This document shows, piece after piece, positions 1 through 7,832 of a DNA stretch of 64,000 bases (positions within the stretch are counted from its first letter, which is position 1; each line of letters begins with the position of its first letter). Below the pieces are notes generated by a model. The model ran no database searches, was not told the origin of the DNA, and worked only from the letters and a program-made list of their open reading frames with translations. The position numbers and the translations under genes are program-made. The DNA comes from an uncultured Exiguobacterium sp. (GTDB lineage: Bacteria > Bacillota > Bacilli > Exiguobacteriales > Exiguobacteriaceae): the NCBI GenBank assembly GCA_913775715.1, contig CAJYMC010000007.1, positions 1,674,001-1,738,000 on the forward strand. The letters are read 5' to 3'.

Positions 1-2841
1 TCGAGCACTTGATTTGTAATCAATGATTCGAACGTATAGCTGATCACCGATCGTCGCCTGATCAATCCGATCGATGCGACCCGTGAATTCAATTTCTGTT
101 CCATCTGGTAACGTAAAGCGTAATGGCGGAAACGTAGCGTTTCCAAAACTGATTTCAAATAAGTCGGGTTCAAAATCTGTTCGTTTTGCTTGTTCAACAA
201 GCATTTTAGCTGTTTGCTCCACGACATCAGTCAATTTTTTCTTGATATATCCGAACCGACTCGAACTCATCAAGATTGCATTCTGAATTTCTGGTGTCAC
301 CTTTTCGACAGCTTCCTTCGCAAGTGTGCCGCACGTCTCGCCATCGATCTCGCGCCAGTGTCGTCCAGAAGCTTTAATACTAAGCGATAGATCATTTAAT
401 GCACCGTGGAACAGATTTCCGATATCCGGTGCTTCAAATTTATACAGTTTTCGCTCGCGTAAACGAAGACCATACCGTGCAAAATGCTTATACGAGCAGG
501 CGTTATAGGTCTCAAAACGCGAAACGCTCGCTTGCAGTGAATCACCATATAGACGATGCGCCAACCCTTCCGGCAACGCTTCCGCTTGATTTTGATAGAA
601 CAAGGCACTCGAGAATAACCCCATCCGTTCACGTCCCTGTCCGTTTTCGAGAAGCGTATTGTACACCTCGAACCAAATCGGCTGAATCGGATAACGTCGT
701 TGAAGACGCCGGAGTTCAATCGCTGTCGCTGCTGCCGCACGCTCTGGACTCGTCACGAAATCCAGTTGTTCTTGCGGTGCGTGTTCCCCTGCTTCCGCAA
801 AGTGTGTTTTGATCGGACGATCGAGCAACAGTTGTCGTTTTAATTGTTTTGTGATCGCTGCCGGCTGAAGCGCCTTTCCTTCTTCATCGACAAGTGCGTA
901 ACTAACATACAAGGCTTCACTTGGAGCCATCATCCCTTGATACAGGTAAAACAGCTCATCATCAAACACATCAAGAGATGCTTTTCCAACCGGAATACCG
1001 TGTTCATGTAAAAAGTCATGATCATTTTCGGACAGTAACTTTGATTGATCTTGAACGAACGGAATCAGACCATCATTCGCCCCCAGTAAAAAGACGACTT
1101 TTACTCGTTGTAATCGTCCACGGACATAATCCGTCGCGATGACTTGATCGAGCGATGGCGGAACAAGTGCAAAACGAAGGCTCTCAAGTCCTGTCTCGAC
1201 CATCTGGACGAACAAGTCCGTTGATAAGGTATGGTCAGGCGCAGCAGCTTCTAGCTGTTCGAATAGATGAAGTATCGCTTCGTATACTTGATCGTGCTCT
1301 CGAGCAACAAGTAATTGATCCTGCTCTAGTGCCTGCTTACGCCATTCCATTAAACGCTCTGCAATTTTTTGTTCTTCGAGGAATTGATAAAGACCTTTCG
1401 TATACGCGCTCATGGTCTTCGCCTGCTTCAGCCGACGGTGCAACGGTTCAATCAAGTCGACGACGAATGTTCGTAAATGGTTCAGTTCTTCTTCTTGCGC
1501 AAGCTCCTCTTCTGTTAAACGAACTTCCTCTGCTAGGCGTCGCTTTAATTGCCATGGTTGTTGCCACATCGACCCTTTGATGCCGCGTTCGAGCACGAAC
1601 GTCTCGAAACGATCGAGCGCTAGACGCGCATCTTCTGCCGGAATCGGCAAGAGCTCCGTCTTCAGTAAACGAAAGACCGTTTCCTCCCGATAACCCGACG
1701 TTACGATGTCTAAAGCAGATTGAATCAAGTCAACGAGCGGATGATGAACCATCGACTCACGTTGATCCAAGAAATATGGAACATCATACATGTGGAAGGC
1801 TCGTTCCAAGTGATCCGCATACGGCTCAAGATGTCGCACGACGAATGCCATCTCATGAAACCGATACCCTTTTTGTCGAACGAGTTGAATCGCTTTTCGG
1901 ACAGCTGATTCTGCTTCAACTTGACGGTTAACTGCAGCTGTCATCTGAAAGCCGTCAACGTCATGATCGACAGGAGGATATCCTGGTTTTAACAAGGCCT
2001 GCTCCAAATATCGTAATCCTTCTGATTGAAACTTGATTGGTTGATCGTATAAGATTTCTTCGTATGGAATCGAAAGCTCTTGCATTTGTCCGATCAACTG
2101 CATGTAGCACCGCTGAGACACACCAAAAGACGTTTGTTTGGCGTAAGGATCCTTTGCATCCATCGTAAAACTGATATGCATCTCATTTACTCGCTGCATC
2201 AAAGCAAGGAGTACTTGTTGTTCCTGAAGCGAAAACTCATAAAATCCGTCGACGATGATCGTCGCTTGATCCAGTCGCGCTTTCGGAAGCAATTCAAGTA
2301 ACGTCGTATAATAATCATCTGCATGAAGTGCCTTATCGACGATTCGTTCCGTAAAGCGCTCATAAATCAACGCAAGATCGTTCAATTTCGGTGATCGTTC
2401 GAGAGAACGATCACTCACTTGACGCAACATGTCTGGCTCAATCAACGAGCGTTTAAACGACGCGATGAGTTCATCAAGTCCTTGGAAAAATCCTGGCATG
2501 TTTTTCGTACGCTTAAAAATCTTTAACTCGTCTTCTGATTCTTCAACGACTTGTCTGAGTAACAACTGCGTTCCTGTCTCATCGAGAAATGGAATCGCTT
2601 GATTTCCATAATCTCGTAAAATATGAAACGCAAAGCGCTTTAAACTCATGACTTCGAGACGCACGAGTCCCGCAAGCCGTTCATCTGTCGCAATCCGACG
2701 CTCCATTTCAAATGACATCTGATCTGGCACGATGAAATACATCTTCTCGCCTAGCGGTCGTTGCTCGAGTTCTTGTACGACGCGCTCGATCAATCGTGTC
2801 GTTTTTCCACTACCGGCACGACCAATATGCATATGGTTCAT
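1..2841 (-). CDS. addB: ATP-dependent helicase/nuclease subunit B (AddB), 3' end outside window
   Basis: AddB pairs with AddA in the Bacillota counterpart of RecBCD, which resects double-strand breaks up to Chi. About 947 residues are visible with no stop, so the gene runs off the left edge; Bacillus AddB is near 1170 residues. The N-terminus has a Walker A motif (GRAGSGKT, residues 7-14). The last residues show the start of the RecB-type nuclease domain (GRIDRID, then IDYKS). A cysteine near residue 782 fits the first ligand of the AddB iron-sulphur cluster; the other three would lie beyond the edge. The ATG at 2841 follows AGGAGG by 8 bases. addA is expected next, outside the window. Identification is firm from the whole-length translation. 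Confidence 0.95.
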   Translation of the reverse strand, partial: MNHMHIGRAGSGKTTRLIERVVQELEQRPLGEKMYFIVPDQMSFEMERRIATDERLAGLVRLEVMSLKRFAFHILRDYGNQAIPFLDETGTQLLLRQVVEESEDELKIFKRTKNMPGFFQGLDELIASFKRSLIEPDMLRQVSDRSLERSPKLNDLALIYERFTERIVDKALHADDYYTTLLELLPKARLDQATIIVDGFYEFSLQEQQVLLALMQRVNEMHISFTMDAKDPYAKQTSFGVSQRCYMQLIGQMQELSIPYEEILYDQPIKFQSEGLRYLEQALLKPGYPPVDHDVDGFQMTAAVNRQVEAESAVRKAIQLVRQKGYRFHEMAFVVRHLEPYADHLERAFHMYDVPYFLDQRESMVHHPLVDLIQSALDIVTSGYREETVFRLLKTELLPIPAEDARLALDRFETFVLERGIKGSMWQQPWQLKRRLAEEVRLTEEELAQEEELNHLRTFVVDLIEPLHRRLKQAKTMSAYTKGLYQFLEEQKIAERLMEWRKQALEQDQLLVAREHDQVYEAILHLFEQLEAAAPDHTLSTDLFVQMVETGLESLRFALVPPSLDQVIATDYVRGRLQRVKVVFLLGANDGLIPFVQDQSKLLSENDHDFLHEHGIPVGKASLDVFDDELFYLYQGMMAPSEALYVSYALVDEEGKALQPAAITKQLKRQLLLDRPIKTHFAEAGEHAPQEQLDFVTSPERAAAATAIELRRLQRRYPIQPIWFEVYNTLLENGQGRERMGLFSSALFYQNQAEALPEGLAHRLYGDSLQASVSRFETYNACSYKHFARYGLRLRERKLYKFEAPDIGNLFHGALNDLSLSIKASGRHWREIDGETCGTLAKEAVEKVTPEIQNAILMSSSRFGYIKKKLTDVVEQTAKMLVEQAKRTDFEPDLFEISFGNATFPPLRFTLPDGTEIEFTGRIDRIDQATIGDQLYVRIIDYKSSAR

Positions 2842-2979
2842 CTAGAAAACCTCCTCTACGTTTTTAACTATCATTATTATCGCACAAATAAGAACAAATG
2901 TACTGTTTTCAACGCGTGTCTTTTCGATGTGGATTTGCTATAATCAGAACACATCCTAATGTAAGGCAGGTGATGATCC

Positions 2980-3357
2980 TTGTCGCTTTATGAAATGCTT
3001 GGAGGAGAGCAAGCACTCACCTCTTTGATTCGCTCGTTCTATCATCAAGTCTATCATGATTCCTTATTGCGTCTGTTATTCCCTGATGATCGACACCGTG
3101 TCGAACAGGCACAACTCGTCTTCTTGACTCAATTGACGGGAGGACCACGCGACCCGGATCAACCGCCAACGAGTTTAGCGATGATTCATCGTCTGTTACC
3201 GATTCAAAAAGAGCATGCCATTCGCTGGTTAGAATTGATGGAAGTGGCTTCTCTTGAGACGATCCCGAATGAAGACGCACGACTCCAACTCCTCGAACGG
3301 TTGCGGATTGGCGCAATGAATGTCTTGCGTGTTTGCGAAGCACACCAGATGGACTGA
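2980..3357 (+). CDS. Truncated haemoglobin, group II (YjbI-like)
   Basis: This small haem protein of the 2-on-2 globin fold probably binds O2, NO or peroxide in the cytoplasm. The 125 residues show the family's N-terminal LGG motif (7-9), the FY pair (20-21, Tyr B10), the TQ-x-x-GGP segment (50-56), a candidate proximal His at 70 and the group II Trp at 83. The start is TTG, set by a GGCAGGTG ribosome site about 8 bases upstream; the ATG at 2973 is out of frame and stops at once. In Bacillus the homologue lies beside the spx adaptor gene, but here it stands alone between addB and an unknown gene. No terminator is evident after it. Confidence 0.85.
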   Translation: MSLYEMLGGEQALTSLIRSFYHQVYHDSLLRLLFPDDRHRVEQAQLVFLTQLTGGPRDPDQPPTSLAMIHRLLPIQKEHAIRWLELMEVASLETIPNEDARLQLLERLRIGAMNVLRVCEAHQMD

Positions 3358-3417
3358 GGGATTTTTCTTTCTCATCTGTCCATTTCCATGTAAAATGATA
3401 AGCGGAGGCGATAAAAC

Positions 3418-3759
3418 ATGACGGAAGAACAAGAACAACGACCAGAACTCGTGAAAAATGCGATTGAGCAAGCAGAAGCATCGACGAACGAGGATGACAC
3501 GCTCGAGGAAGAGCAAACCGAAGAACAAAAAAAGTTAGACCACATTAAAGGGCTCGTCACACTTGAACGTGGTTCCGACTACTATCGTGTCGTTTTTTAT
3601 GACGACCATAAACACTTGATTTTCAAGGAACTCGATTACGACCGTGTCGACTTCGTAGGTCGTTTCTACAACGATAGCTTTGATCCAACGAATCTTTCGG
3701 AGCTAGAAGAAATCGCAGACAAAGCACTCTCGACTTCTTTACGGAAACGATTCCTTTAA
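3418..3759 (+). CDS. Acidic hypothetical protein, 113 aa
   Basis: I do not recognise a family. The first 45 residues are highly acidic and glutamate-rich, probably disordered. They are followed by a compact-looking segment rich in Tyr, Phe and Asp (about residues 46-90) and a basic last few residues. There is no signal peptide or membrane segment, so it is likely cytoplasmic. The ATG follows GGAGG at a spacing of 9. It lies 60 bases after the globin gene and ends in a bidirectional terminator at 3765-3801, so it may share a transcript with the globin. Confidence 0.75.
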   Translation: MTEEQEQRPELVKNAIEQAEASTNEDDTLEEEQTEEQKKLDHIKGLVTLERGSDYYRVVFYDDHKHLIFKELDYDRVDFVGRFYNDSFDPTNLSELEEIADKALSTSLRKRFL

Positions 3760-3764
3760 GGCGT

Positions 3765-3801
3765 AAAAGAAGCCGTACTCCAACTGGAGACGGCTTCTTT
3801 T
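3765..3801. terminator. Bidirectional intrinsic terminator
   Basis: Outer arms AAAAGAAGCCG (3765-3775) and CGGCTTCTTTT (3791-3801) enclose an inner CTCCA/TGGAG stem. A/T runs on both sides let it end both the acidic protein gene (+) and the gene at 3802-4209 (-). Confidence 0.85.
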
Positions 3802-4209
3802 TTATTGTTCAGATTGTTTTTTCTTCCGACGAAGAACGTAAGCAAGAACACCACCTGCGACAGCGATTCCTGTTGCTGCCAAAATTGGTAATAAGACTTT
3901 TTTGTTAGATGATAGTTTTTGTTTAACTTGCTCAAGGCGCGACTCATTCGTCTCCTTCAAGGCGATAGATGTCCGTCGGTTCATCGTGACATGCTTCGCT
4001 GCATCCGTCACGACGATTCGTTTCGTGACCCAACGGCGATTTCCAGCATCATCGACGACCAGTTGTCGCGCGCGTTTAATTCCTTTGATTCGTTTACCCG
4101 GTGTATTTTCCGGTCGTACGATGCGGGAACTGATAAAGCGTCTGCCACCTGTCGCACCGAATCCAGGCTGTAATTTCCGGCGATTTAACCATTCATATGA
4201 TTCATTCAT
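3802..4209 (-). CDS. Basic hypothetical protein with C-terminal membrane anchor, 135 aa
   Basis: No family recognised. Residues 1-100 are strongly basic with many Arg/Lys. One hydrophobic helix (about 105-125, rich in Leu/Ala/Gly/Val) is followed by a basic tail (RRKKKQ), which suggests a tail-anchored protein with its bulk in the cytoplasm. The only ATG in frame is at 4209, but the obvious ribosome site (GGGAGGTG, 4242-4235) is 25 bases upstream. The gap holds a perfect hairpin, described separately. No standard start codon exists between the SD and this ATG, and an in-frame TGA lies upstream. Confidence 0.75.
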   Translation of the reverse strand: MNESYEWLNRRKLQPGFGATGGRRFISSRIVRPENTPGKRIKGIKRARQLVVDDAGNRRWVTKRIVVTDAAKHVTMNRRTSIALKETNESRLEQVKQKLSSNKKVLLPILAATGIAVAGGVLAYVLRRKKKQSEQ

Positions 4210-4215
4210 CGTGTC

Positions 4216-4242
4216 GCGGTAAAAGTTACCGCTTCACCTCCC
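4216..4242 (-). promoter_or_regulatory. Shine-Dalgarno separated from start codon by a hairpin
   Basis: On the minus strand GGGAGGTG (4242-4235) is followed by AA, then GCGGTAA / TTACCGC arms (4232-4226 and 4222-4216) with a 3-base loop, then 6 bases to the ATG at 4209. Folding the stem shortens the SD-to-ATG spacing from 25 to 8 bases, the normal optimum. Confidence 0.6.
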
Positions 4243-4307
4243 TATGATTTCTCTCTCTAATTCTTTCTCCTTACGTAAGTAAGATTCCTGTTATGTGTTT
4301 CCACTTT

Positions 4308-4781
4308 TCACCGATTCTTAAACTCAGGCATCTGGAAACGGCGTTGCATCTCATATGCCAGTTCCAACGTTTTGATACGTTGTCTCTCAATGCTGTACGC
4401 AGAGACATCCGTATCAATGCATTGACCCGTCTGAAATTCCACCTGTACTTTACCAGACTTTTTCTGAACGGTCTTCATCTGCTTGAAGTTGATCCAGATG
4501 CATTCCGCTTTTTCTTTAGCCGTCGTCGGAAAGAAAATCGTCTGTGCCTGCCAATCCACTAAAACAGGTGTCTTTCGATTAGGACCAAGAATATGTCGTG
4601 CCGCTTCAATCCTTCCACGCATGGACGAACCAAAATACAAACAGGATTCTTCAATCAATTTAATCGGATGACCATCTAAAATACTTTCAGAATGTTCCTT
4701 GATGACGAGTGTCTGAGGTTCTCCGTACTGACCATATTGCGGGATCAAGGCTAACGTTTCTTCCGTAACTGGGTATGACAT
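4308..4781 (-). CDS. comK: Competence transcription factor ComK
   Basis: ComK is the master activator of DNA-uptake (late competence) genes. The 157 residues carry the conserved ComK core: CLYFGSSMRGR at 47-57, then a PVLVD / IFFPT segment (72-86) and the SYxSxExQ-like region near 127-134. It is shorter than the 192-residue Bacillus subtilis protein, lacking part of the C-terminal tail. The ATG at 4781 follows AAGGGAG by 8 bases. It lies downstream of cssRS but behind that operon's terminator, so it should have its own promoter. I could not find a clear pair of AAAA-N5-TTTT K-boxes in the short upstream region. Confidence 0.9.
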   Translation of the reverse strand: MSYPVTEETLALIPQYGQYGEPQTLVIKEHSESILDGHPIKLIEESCLYFGSSMRGRIEAARHILGPNRKTPVLVDWQAQTIFFPTTAKEKAECIWINFKQMKTVQKKSGKVQVEFQTGQCIDTDVSAYSIERQRIKTLELAYEMQRRFQMPEFKNR

Positions 4782-4859
4782 ATTCTTCGCTCCCTTCCTG
4801 GACTACATTGGTTATATCAAATAATCAGTTACTTTGTTTAGCCCATCCGGTTATTTCCT

Positions 4860-4899
4860 AATATTAAAAACGAGATCCAAAGATCCCGTTTTTAATATT
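4860..4899 (-). terminator. Terminator at the 3' end of cssS
   Basis: An inverted repeat of about 17 bp (arms from 4860 and to 4899, 4-base loop CAAA, one A-C mismatch) separates cssS from comK. Its right-hand arm overlaps the cssS stop codon at 4892-4894. Confidence 0.75.
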
Positions 4900-6286
4900 T
4901 CTCCGTCTTACTTTCATTTTGATTCTCAATTTGTTCGATGAAGTGCCTTGGAAAATTAAAAATCACACAAACTTTTCCTTCACCATTTCCCCCAGTACGA
5001 TTCTCGATCGCTACCGTACCATCGTGACGCTCAACGATCCGTTTGACGATGTAGAGACCAAGCCCAAACTTTCCTTCCTTACCGCGTGAGAATTGATGAA
5101 ACAGCGGCGAAGAGTCATCAAGCGGCGGTCCATCATTTTCGATTTCGATATGAACCTGATCCGCCGTCCCAGACAATCGGATGTCAATTCGTGTTTCAGC
5201 ATAACGAATCGCATTATCCATGACATTCTCAAGTGCAACTCGTAATTGTTCCCCCTCACCAAGGACGATTCCCGCTTCTCCACTAACATGCCATTCGAGT
5301 GACTTCGTTCCGGAAAAACGATTTTTCAGGAGATGTACCATCCGGTCAATATCGACATTATCCCACGTTGAACGATCGAGCTCGAAATAGTCGAGCTTCG
5401 TGACGTAAAGTAGGGCTGCGACTTTTTTCTCCAATCGCTCCGCTTCCTCATCAATGACCGATACGGATCCGGTTAAATCACCATCTGGATAGATGCCATC
5501 CGAAATGGACTGGGCATAACTTCGAATGACCATGATCGGCGTCTTCAAATCATGTGAGATATTTTGAAGCAATGATTTCTGTGCCTTATCCTGCTTTTCA
5601 AGATCCATTCGCATCGCATCGACGGATCGTGCCAGTCGTCCGATTTCATCCCCACGATCGAGCGGAAGTGGTGTATCCCATTTTTGAGCCGCTATTTTCC
5701 CGACCGCTCTCTCGATCTCAACGAGTGGATGTGTCAGACGGCGCGCCAACCAAAAGGCAATGAATAACGTGAAGATACTACCGATGATGACGACAAATCC
5801 AATTTTCGAGAACAGCTGTGTAATTAGTTCTTGCCGATAAGCATCCCACACGTAAGAGACACGATAGTACGTTTCGCCGCTAACCTCAATTTTACGAATA
5901 CTATAATAGACGTCTTCTTTATCAAGACGCGTCGTATACTTTGCTGTAACGGTCTTTTGATCAATCGCATCACGATACATCTGATTGATCAACTGCTGCG
6001 GGGCACCACCGTAGTAGAGTTTTCCGTTTTTTGAGAGGAGCAGAATATTGACGGAACGGGACTCCTGCTTCCGACGATCGAATTCAATCGGATTATCTTG
6101 TAACATCTCAATGACAGAAGCATCTTTCGAGAAGAAGACTTCACTATTTTCAAGTGTCGAATAGACCTGTTCATCAATGAAATTTCCGATTGATGAACGG
6201 ATGACAAGGAGAATGACTGCAGAAAGTGTGACGATGACGAGCAGAAACATCGCCCAAATCTGAAATCCGAGACTGCGGTTTTTCAT
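4892..6286 (-). CDS. cssS: Secretion/heat-stress sensor histidine kinase CssS
   Basis: CssS senses misfolded secreted protein at the outer membrane face and phosphorylates CssR, which induces HtrA-type proteases. The 464 residues run: short cytoplasmic N-terminus, TM1 (about 10-29), an extracytoplasmic sensor domain (30-160), TM2 (162-181), HAMP (182-235), the phospho-acceptor box ISHDLKTP with His245, and an ATPase domain with N-box (ENVMDNA) and a GLGLYIVKRI G-box. The N-terminus and kinase core resemble Bacillus subtilis CssS closely. The ATG overlaps the cssR stop by 4 bases, so the two are translationally coupled. Confidence 0.92.
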   Translation of the reverse strand: MKNRSLGFQIWAMFLLVIVTLSAVILLVIRSSIGNFIDEQVYSTLENSEVFFSKDASVIEMLQDNPIEFDRRKQESRSVNILLLSKNGKLYYGGAPQQLINQMYRDAIDQKTVTAKYTTRLDKEDVYYSIRKIEVSGETYYRVSYVWDAYRQELITQLFSKIGFVVIIGSIFTLFIAFWLARRLTHPLVEIERAVGKIAAQKWDTPLPLDRGDEIGRLARSVDAMRMDLEKQDKAQKSLLQNISHDLKTPIMVIRSYAQSISDGIYPDGDLTGSVSVIDEEAERLEKKVAALLYVTKLDYFELDRSTWDNVDIDRMVHLLKNRFSGTKSLEWHVSGEAGIVLGEGEQLRVALENVMDNAIRYAETRIDIRLSGTADQVHIEIENDGPPLDDSSPLFHQFSRGKEGKFGLGLYIVKRIVERHDGTVAIENRTGGNGEGKVCVIFNFPRHFIEQIENQNESKTEKY

Positions 6287-6945
6287 GCAGACACCAGACG
6301 ATAGCCGATGCCATAAATCGTTTCGAGTTCCAGTTTTGATAATTTCTTACGGACACGCCGAACAAGGTCATCGACGACCCGGTCCGAACCAAAATAATCG
6401 TCGCCCCAGACGCTGACGAGAATCTGCTCGCGTGACATTGGCGTCCCTATTTGTGTTGCGAATAAAATCAACAAATCATATTCTTTCGACGTCAAATCGA
6501 TTTCTTTACCATTCTCCTCGATGATTCGTTTCTCTGGATAAATCATATAATCCCCGTACTGGATGACACCGCTCTTCGGCGTCGCATACGTTCGTGCCAA
6601 TATTTTTTTTACACGGATGACGAGTTCTCGTGGAAGAAACGGCTTCGCGATATAATCATCTGATCCCATCTCGAGACCGATGATCTTATCGATGTCCTCA
6701 TCACGCGCCGAGATGAAGATGACAGGTGTCGTCTCATCATGTGCCTTGATCCGCTTAATCAATTGAAAACCATCCATATCCGGCAACATGATGTCTAATA
6801 TCCATAGATCCGGCTTTTCTACGATGGCAGAGGCTGCCGCCTCACCGGACGTAAACGATTTGACCTGCCACCCTTCTTGCTCCAAATATTTCACGAGTAC
6901 ACGATTTAAGTTCACTTCATCATCAACTAAATAGATTGTATGCAT
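6283..6945 (-). CDS. cssR: Response regulator CssR (OmpR family)
   Basis: Partner of CssS. An N-terminal receiver domain (Asp8, Asp9, phospho-acceptor Asp51 in WILDIMLPD, Lys101) precedes a C-terminal winged-helix DNA-binding domain with the DRVVDDLVRR recognition helix. It is nearly collinear with Bacillus CssR. I place the start at the ATG 6945: GAGGAG lies 8 bases upstream, whereas the GTG at 6954 would overlap that SD. No htrA-type target gene is visible in the window. Confidence 0.93.
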   Translation of the reverse strand: MHTIYLVDDEVNLNRVLVKYLEQEGWQVKSFTSGEAAASAIVEKPDLWILDIMLPDMDGFQLIKRIKAHDETTPVIFISARDEDIDKIIGLEMGSDDYIAKPFLPRELVIRVKKILARTYATPKSGVIQYGDYMIYPEKRIIEENGKEIDLTSKEYDLLILFATQIGTPMSREQILVSVWGDDYFGSDRVVDDLVRRVRKKLSKLELETIYGIGYRLVSA

Positions 6946-7027
6946 GGCTCTCACTCCTCGACTAATGTGCTTTGTTTCAGTGTATCAAAGGAATTCCGCA
7001 AAATTATGGGAGAGTGGATAATAATTC

Positions 7028-7060
7028 AAAAAAACCTTTCTTTTCAAAAGAAAAGAAAGG
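7028..7060 (-). terminator. Intrinsic terminator
   Basis: Arms CCTTTCTTTTC (7035-7045) and GAAAAGAAAGG (7050-7060) with an AAAA loop, followed on the minus strand by a T run (7034-7028). It ends the transcript of the small membrane protein gene at 7080-7235. Confidence 0.85.
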
Positions 7061-7079
7061 CGAAGTCATAAATTTTCTA

Positions 7080-7235
7080 TTATTTGACGAGACGGAGCGC
7101 TGGATACGCTACTTGCTCGCTCTTTGAAGTCGCAGGTGCCACCTGTTGACGCCGTTCCATTTTTACGACGTGCGTCAAAAATCCAACGCCGCCTCCTAGT
7201 AATACCGTTACACCCGTCATTAATAGAATCTCCAT
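7080..7235 (-). CDS. Small membrane protein, 51 aa, probably Fur-controlled
   Basis: A short gene with a full set of signals: AAGGTGG 8 bases before the ATG at 7235, a promoter upstream, and its own terminator downstream. The peptide begins with one hydrophobic helix (residues 2-23, with a GGG turn), then a basic stretch (KMERRQQ) and a polar tail. I recognise no family. It is not similar in sequence to the FbpA/B/C peptides of Bacillus, though size and inferred iron control recall them. The promoter region carries Fur-type dyads, described separately. Confidence 0.65.
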   Translation of the reverse strand: MEILLMTGVTVLLGGGVGFLTHVVKMERRQQVAPATSKSEQVAYPALRLVK

Positions 7236-7262
7236 TTTCTTCGCCACCTTTTCCATCGCAAT

Positions 7263-7327
7263 TGATAATCAGTATCATCCTCAAACTGACTATAGCATGC
7301 TCAATCGAAAATGAGAAGCGTTCTCAT
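7263..7327 (-). promoter_or_regulatory. Promoter with two Fur-box-like dyads
   Basis: Minus-strand promoter TTCTCA (7317-7312), 17-bp spacer, TATAGT (7294-7289). A Fur-type 7-1-7 site TGATAATCAGTATCA (7263-7277) matches the TGATAAT-N-ATTATCA consensus at 13 of 14 defined positions and lies just after the start point. A second dyad, TGAGAAGCGTTCTCA (7312-7326), overlaps the -35 box and matches the common TGAGAAT-N-ATTCTCA variant at 12 of 14. Confidence 0.65.
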
Positions 7328-7331
7328 GAAA

Positions 7332-7766
7332 TTAATCGTCTAAAAACTTTTGTTGTTCCAGTTCATGGCGTTTTCGAATGATTTCCTTCCAATCGAATTG
7401 TCCCTGTTCCAGTCCATTGATTAAAATTTCAGCAGTTCCGACGTTCGTCGCGAGTGGCAAATCGTATACGTCGCATAATCGAATGAGTGCCGAGACGTCC
7501 GGTTCATGCGGTTGCGCCGTCAGTGGATCCCGTAAAAAAATCACGATATCGATTTTCCCTTGCGCCACGAGCGCTCCGATTTCCTGATCCCCACCGAGTG
7601 GACCTGACTTACAGCGATGGACGTGCAGATCGGTTGCTTCCATGATCCGTTGTCCGGTCGTTCCTGTCGCGTATAATGTATTTTTCTTAAAGAATGCGGC
7701 GTAAGCCCGTGTAAAGCCCATCATCTCATCCTTTTTCTCATCATGTGCAATCAATGCGATATTCAT
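7332..7766 (-). CDS. mgsA: Methylglyoxal synthase
   Basis: Converts dihydroxyacetone phosphate to methylglyoxal and phosphate, a bypass used when sugar phosphates accumulate. The 144 residues match the family's usual length and carry its active site: His8 in the N-terminal AHD motif, GPLGGD with Asp60, and His87 and Asp90 in the QPHEPD motif, in the spacing of the E. coli catalytic residues. The ATG at 7766 follows GGAGGGG. In many Bacillales mgsA sits in a dapB/bshAB operon; here it is on its own behind the lcfB terminator. Confidence 0.93.
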   Translation of the reverse strand: MNIALIAHDEKKDEMMGFTRAYAAFFKKNTLYATGTTGQRIMEATDLHVHRCKSGPLGGDQEIGALVAQGKIDIVIFLRDPLTAQPHEPDVSALIRLCDVYDLPLATNVGTAEILINGLEQGQFDWKEIIRKRHELEQQKFLDD

Positions 7767-7795
7767 TCGTATCCCCTCCTTCTTGTCTATGCACA

Positions 7796-7825
7796 GAAAA
7801 AGAACTTCAGAAACCTGAAGTTCTT
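7796..7825 (-). terminator. Terminator after lcfB
   Basis: Arms AAGAACTTCAG (7800-7810) and CTGAAGTTCTT (7815-7825), 4-base loop, with a T run on the minus strand. Confidence 0.85.
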
Positions 7826-7832
7826 GAGACAG

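Noticed and set aside
399..812. Open frame of 137 codons on the + strand within addB
   Set aside because: Antisense to addB, whose translation is conserved throughout; no ribosome site.
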